A DNA stretch of 64,000 bases. It comes from Sporomusa termitida (GTDB taxonomy: Bacteria; Bacillota; Negativicutes; Sporomusales; Sporomusaceae). This document shows, one piece after another, positions 62,594 to 64,000 of the stretch (position 1 is the first letter of the stretch; each line of letters opens with the position of its first letter). The notes under the pieces are model-generated. The model saw nothing but the letters and a program-made list of their open reading frames with translations. It did no database searches and was not told the DNA's origin. Made by a program: the position numbers and the translations under genes. The DNA lies in contig NZ_CP036259.1 in assembly GCF_007641255.1 (NCBI RefSeq), forward strand, positions 3,474,501-3,538,500, written 5' to 3'.

Positions 62594-63091
62594 TTATGCT
62601 CTGGTGTCCAAAATGGTGCGGCTGGAGCCTTTGTCCAGGGGCTGGCCCTTCGGCACATACGTGGGTCCAACAGCACTCTGGCTTAATATGTTAATATTAT
62701 AATTTATAAAATCCAGCGACTGCTCAATTAATTTGGTATTAAGGCCGTTAATCTCCACAAGCTCTTTTGTTACCTGCTCAAAGCGGTCACTCAAGGCGCT
62801 TAATTCCCGGGCGGTTTCACTGCCGGCACAGACAATCAGGCTTGACAGGGCTGTTGCCGACGGGGGCAAGCCTGCCGCTGCCGCTAATTCCCGGGCCAGG
62901 GTTAACCGCATATTTTCCAGCCTGCCGGCTTCAATAATCAGGACCTCTTCCTGCCTGGTCAGCAGATCTAGTTCCTGCGGTCTGGCCTCAACCAGGATAT
63001 CGCGTTTTTTCCGGCTGAGGGTAAGCAACGCCTGATAGAGTTCGAGAGTCTGGTTCAGGAGAATGATCAGTTTATCCCACATTGCTGTCAT
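62594..63091 (-). CDS. flgN: Flagellar export chaperone FlgN
   Basis: The 165-residue helical chaperone for FlgK and FlgL. The FlgN pattern is present: LIILLNQTLELYQALLTLSRKKRDILVEARPQELDLLTRQEEVLI, then long helices and the IEQSLDFINYNINILS stretch. It lies between flgM and flgK, as in most Firmicutes. The C-terminal tail (PKGQPLDKGSSRTILD) is flexible. Confidence 0.9.
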   Translation of the reverse strand: MTAMWDKLIILLNQTLELYQALLTLSRKKRDILVEARPQELDLLTRQEEVLIIEAGRLENMRLTLARELAAAAGLPPSATALSSLIVCAGSETARELSALSDRFEQVTKELVEINGLNTKLIEQSLDFINYNINILSQSAVGPTYVPKGQPLDKGSSRTILDTRA

Positions 63092-63108
63092 TCATAACAG
63101 CCCCCTTT

Positions 63109-63402
63109 TTAATACTGGCGTTCATTTTTGGAATAGGCAATAATTCTATCGGCAAGCTCACGGGCGTCAACCTTGTACTCACCTTTGGCAATCTGTTCGG
63201 ATAACATGTTAACTTTATCTTCCCGTACTTCAGGCAGCCCTTTGGCTGTCCGGAGAATCTGATTTAACCCCTGGGCATGAGTGGATAAAATGACTTCATC
63301 CGGGCGCTGCGCAGGGCTTGTGCCCGGGTTCTTACAGTTCTTGGTCACCTTGGATTGTTCACCATAGATCTTGGCAATATTTTGGATATTTTTGATATTC
63401 AT
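63109..63402 (-). CDS. flgM: Anti-sigma-D factor FlgM
   Basis: A 97-residue, mostly disordered inhibitor of the flagellar sigma factor, released by export after hook completion. The C-terminal helix pattern VREDKVNMLSEQIAKGEYKVDARELADRIIAYS is typical, as is PDEVILSTHAQGL before it. ATG at 63402 is preceded by GAGGTG. A sigma-D-like promoter and a strong hairpin with U-run precede it, an unusual combination. Confidence 0.93.
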   Translation of the reverse strand: MNIKNIQNIAKIYGEQSKVTKNCKNPGTSPAQRPDEVILSTHAQGLNQILRTAKGLPEVREDKVNMLSEQIAKGEYKVDARELADRIIAYSKNERQY

Positions 63403-63447
63403 TAGTGAGCACCTCACACCTCGGGAATTCTTATTAATACTATCGAC

Positions 63448-63475
63448 AAAAAGGGCGGGGTTATTAATCCCCGCC
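63448..63475 (-). terminator. Intrinsic terminator/attenuator just before flgM
   Basis: 7-bp GC stem GGCGGGG/CCCCGCC with an 8-base loop, then C and five U residues on the minus strand. It ends about 46 bases before the flgM ATG and lies downstream of the candidate sigma-D promoter, so that transcript must read through it. Confidence 0.75.
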
Positions 63476-63493
63476 ACACACGATTACAAAGAT

Positions 63494-63520
63494 TTATCGT
63501 CTATTTGCACTCTCTATGTA
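63494..63520 (-). promoter_or_regulatory. Sigma-D-type promoter of flgM
   Basis: -35 TACA (63520-63517), exactly 15 bases, -10 GACGATAA (63501-63494), against TAAA-N15-GCCGATAA. It would serve flgM-flgN-flgK-flgL and following genes. Confidence 0.5.
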
Positions 63521-63553
63521 CATATTACTCCCATTATCAACAGTTTAGGATTC

Positions 63554-63718
63554 CTAGTGCCTTGACAAAGTCAAATGTTAGGTTATACGACGCATCTTTT
63601 CCCGCACTGCTTCGTTGTCGTCACCTTACAGATTGCCGATCTGCGCAGTTCCTCCGCCTTGCATTGCGAAAAAATCTACGTTGTCTAAAACTAACATCTA
63701 ACTGTGCCAAGGCACTAG
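63554..63718. repeat. Palindromic interspersed element, copy C (full length)
   Basis: 165 bp with perfect outer arms CTAGTGCCTTG and CAAGGCACTAG, extended arms around ATGTTAG/CTAACAT, and the core ACTGCTTCGTTGTCGTCACC, CAGATTGCCGATCTG and TCCGCCTTGCATTGCG. The right arm contains the TAG stop of the adjacent gene (63715-63717). Confidence 0.8.
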
Positions 63719-64000
63719 TCTCTGCCATACATGCGTGAACGGATTTTCACATCAGGCTCATGCTCTTGATGGCGCTCCTCGGTTTTTATCTGATCGAGAA
63801 TATTTTTACTGCATTTATTGCATAACCGGCCCTCGCTAATCAAAGCACCGCAGCTGTCACAGGGATAGGAAACATCACCCATAATCCGGCCGCTGCGAAG
63901 AAGGCGCAGGATAATTTTATGTTTGACCCCTGTAGCCTGATGAATTTCTTCCATGGTTGCCTTACGGGTATCCCGCAGATACTCCATAACCTTTTCCGCA
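63715..64000 (-). CDS. Flagellar-operon protein, YvyF/TIGR03826-like (cut by window edge)
   Basis: The reading frame is open to the window edge (AEKVMEYLRDTRKATMEEIHQATGVKHKIILRLLRSGRI...), so the N-terminus lies outside. Visible are a winged-helix-like segment and a C-terminal zinc-ribbon (CDSCGALISEGRLCNKCS). This matches the YvyF family encoded between comF and flgM in Bacillus. It is thought to be regulatory, but its exact role is not settled. Its TAG stop lies inside palindromic element C. At least 94 residues are present. Confidence 0.85.
   Translation of the reverse strand, partial: AEKVMEYLRDTRKATMEEIHQATGVKHKIILRLLRSGRIMGDVSYPCDSCGALISEGRLCNKCSKNILDQIKTEERHQEHEPDVKIRSRMYGRD

Noticed and set aside
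1-64000. tRNA and rRNA genes
   Set aside because: No TTCGA-type T-arm with matching acceptor stems and no rRNA-like stretches were seen on either strand.

Overview
The window looks like chromosomal backbone of an anaerobic, endospore-forming-type Firmicute of the Negativicutes (Sporomusaceae-like). This is inferred from gene order and family content, not from a marker gene: csaB, an exported [FeFe] hydrogenase with a cytochrome b, the secA-prfB-hpf neighbourhood beside flagellar genes, and the B. subtilis-like run ftsE-ftsX-ctp-PDZ protein-uvrB-uvrA. Almost everything is on the minus strand, so the genes are best read from right to left. By eye the housekeeping parts are GC-rich, and the block at about 37-56 kb is clearly AT-richer.

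63.9 to 55.8 kb is a late flagellar block: the YvyF-like protein (cut by the window edge), flgM, flgN, flgK, flgL, a DUF6470 protein, fliW, csrA, fliS, a coiled-coil repeat protein and flagellin. FliW, CsrA and a CsrA-type hairpin in the flagellin leader together suggest the Hag-FliW-CsrA homeostatic switch. Sigma-D-like promoters precede flgM, flagellin and flaG. 55.8 to 37.1 kb is a long one-directional surface-glycan cluster directly behind flagellin: a TPR glycosyltransferase, a sugar epimerase/dehydratase, a CDP-glycerol-transferase-like protein fused to a beta-propeller, a cytidylyltransferase, a DUF4422 glycosyltransferase, a small Rossmann protein, a glycyl radical enzyme with its activase, two FkbM methyltransferases split by an IS3 element, two paralogous glycosyltransferases and UDP-galactopyranose mutase. 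The glycyl radical enzyme in this setting is the most unusual biology here.

37 to 35 kb holds mazEF between decayed Rpn-family nuclease fragments. 35.1 to 31.8 kb is flaG, fliD, a FliT-like chaperone and a FliD-C-like protein. 31.5 to 27.2 kb has a strongly promoted structured RNA (possible raiA motif), a zinc-ribbon protein, an amino-acid ABC transporter, a cold-shock protein and long-form HPF. 27.2 to 25.4 kb is mostly non-coding, with a free-standing small-RNA candidate and a large palindrome.

25.1 to 22.8 kb encodes a Tat-exported [FeFe] hydrogenase with a membrane cytochrome b. Below this come secA, prfB (programmed frameshift), a DUF2993 protein, a DUF5693 protein, csaB, yitT, a split transketolase, an M50 peptidase, ftsE-ftsX, an EnvC-like M23 protein, a C-terminal processing protease, a MinJ-like PDZ protein, uvrB, uvrA and the start of uvrC. 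Five copies of a 100-165 bp palindromic element are scattered through intergenic spaces, three of them touching a stop codon.
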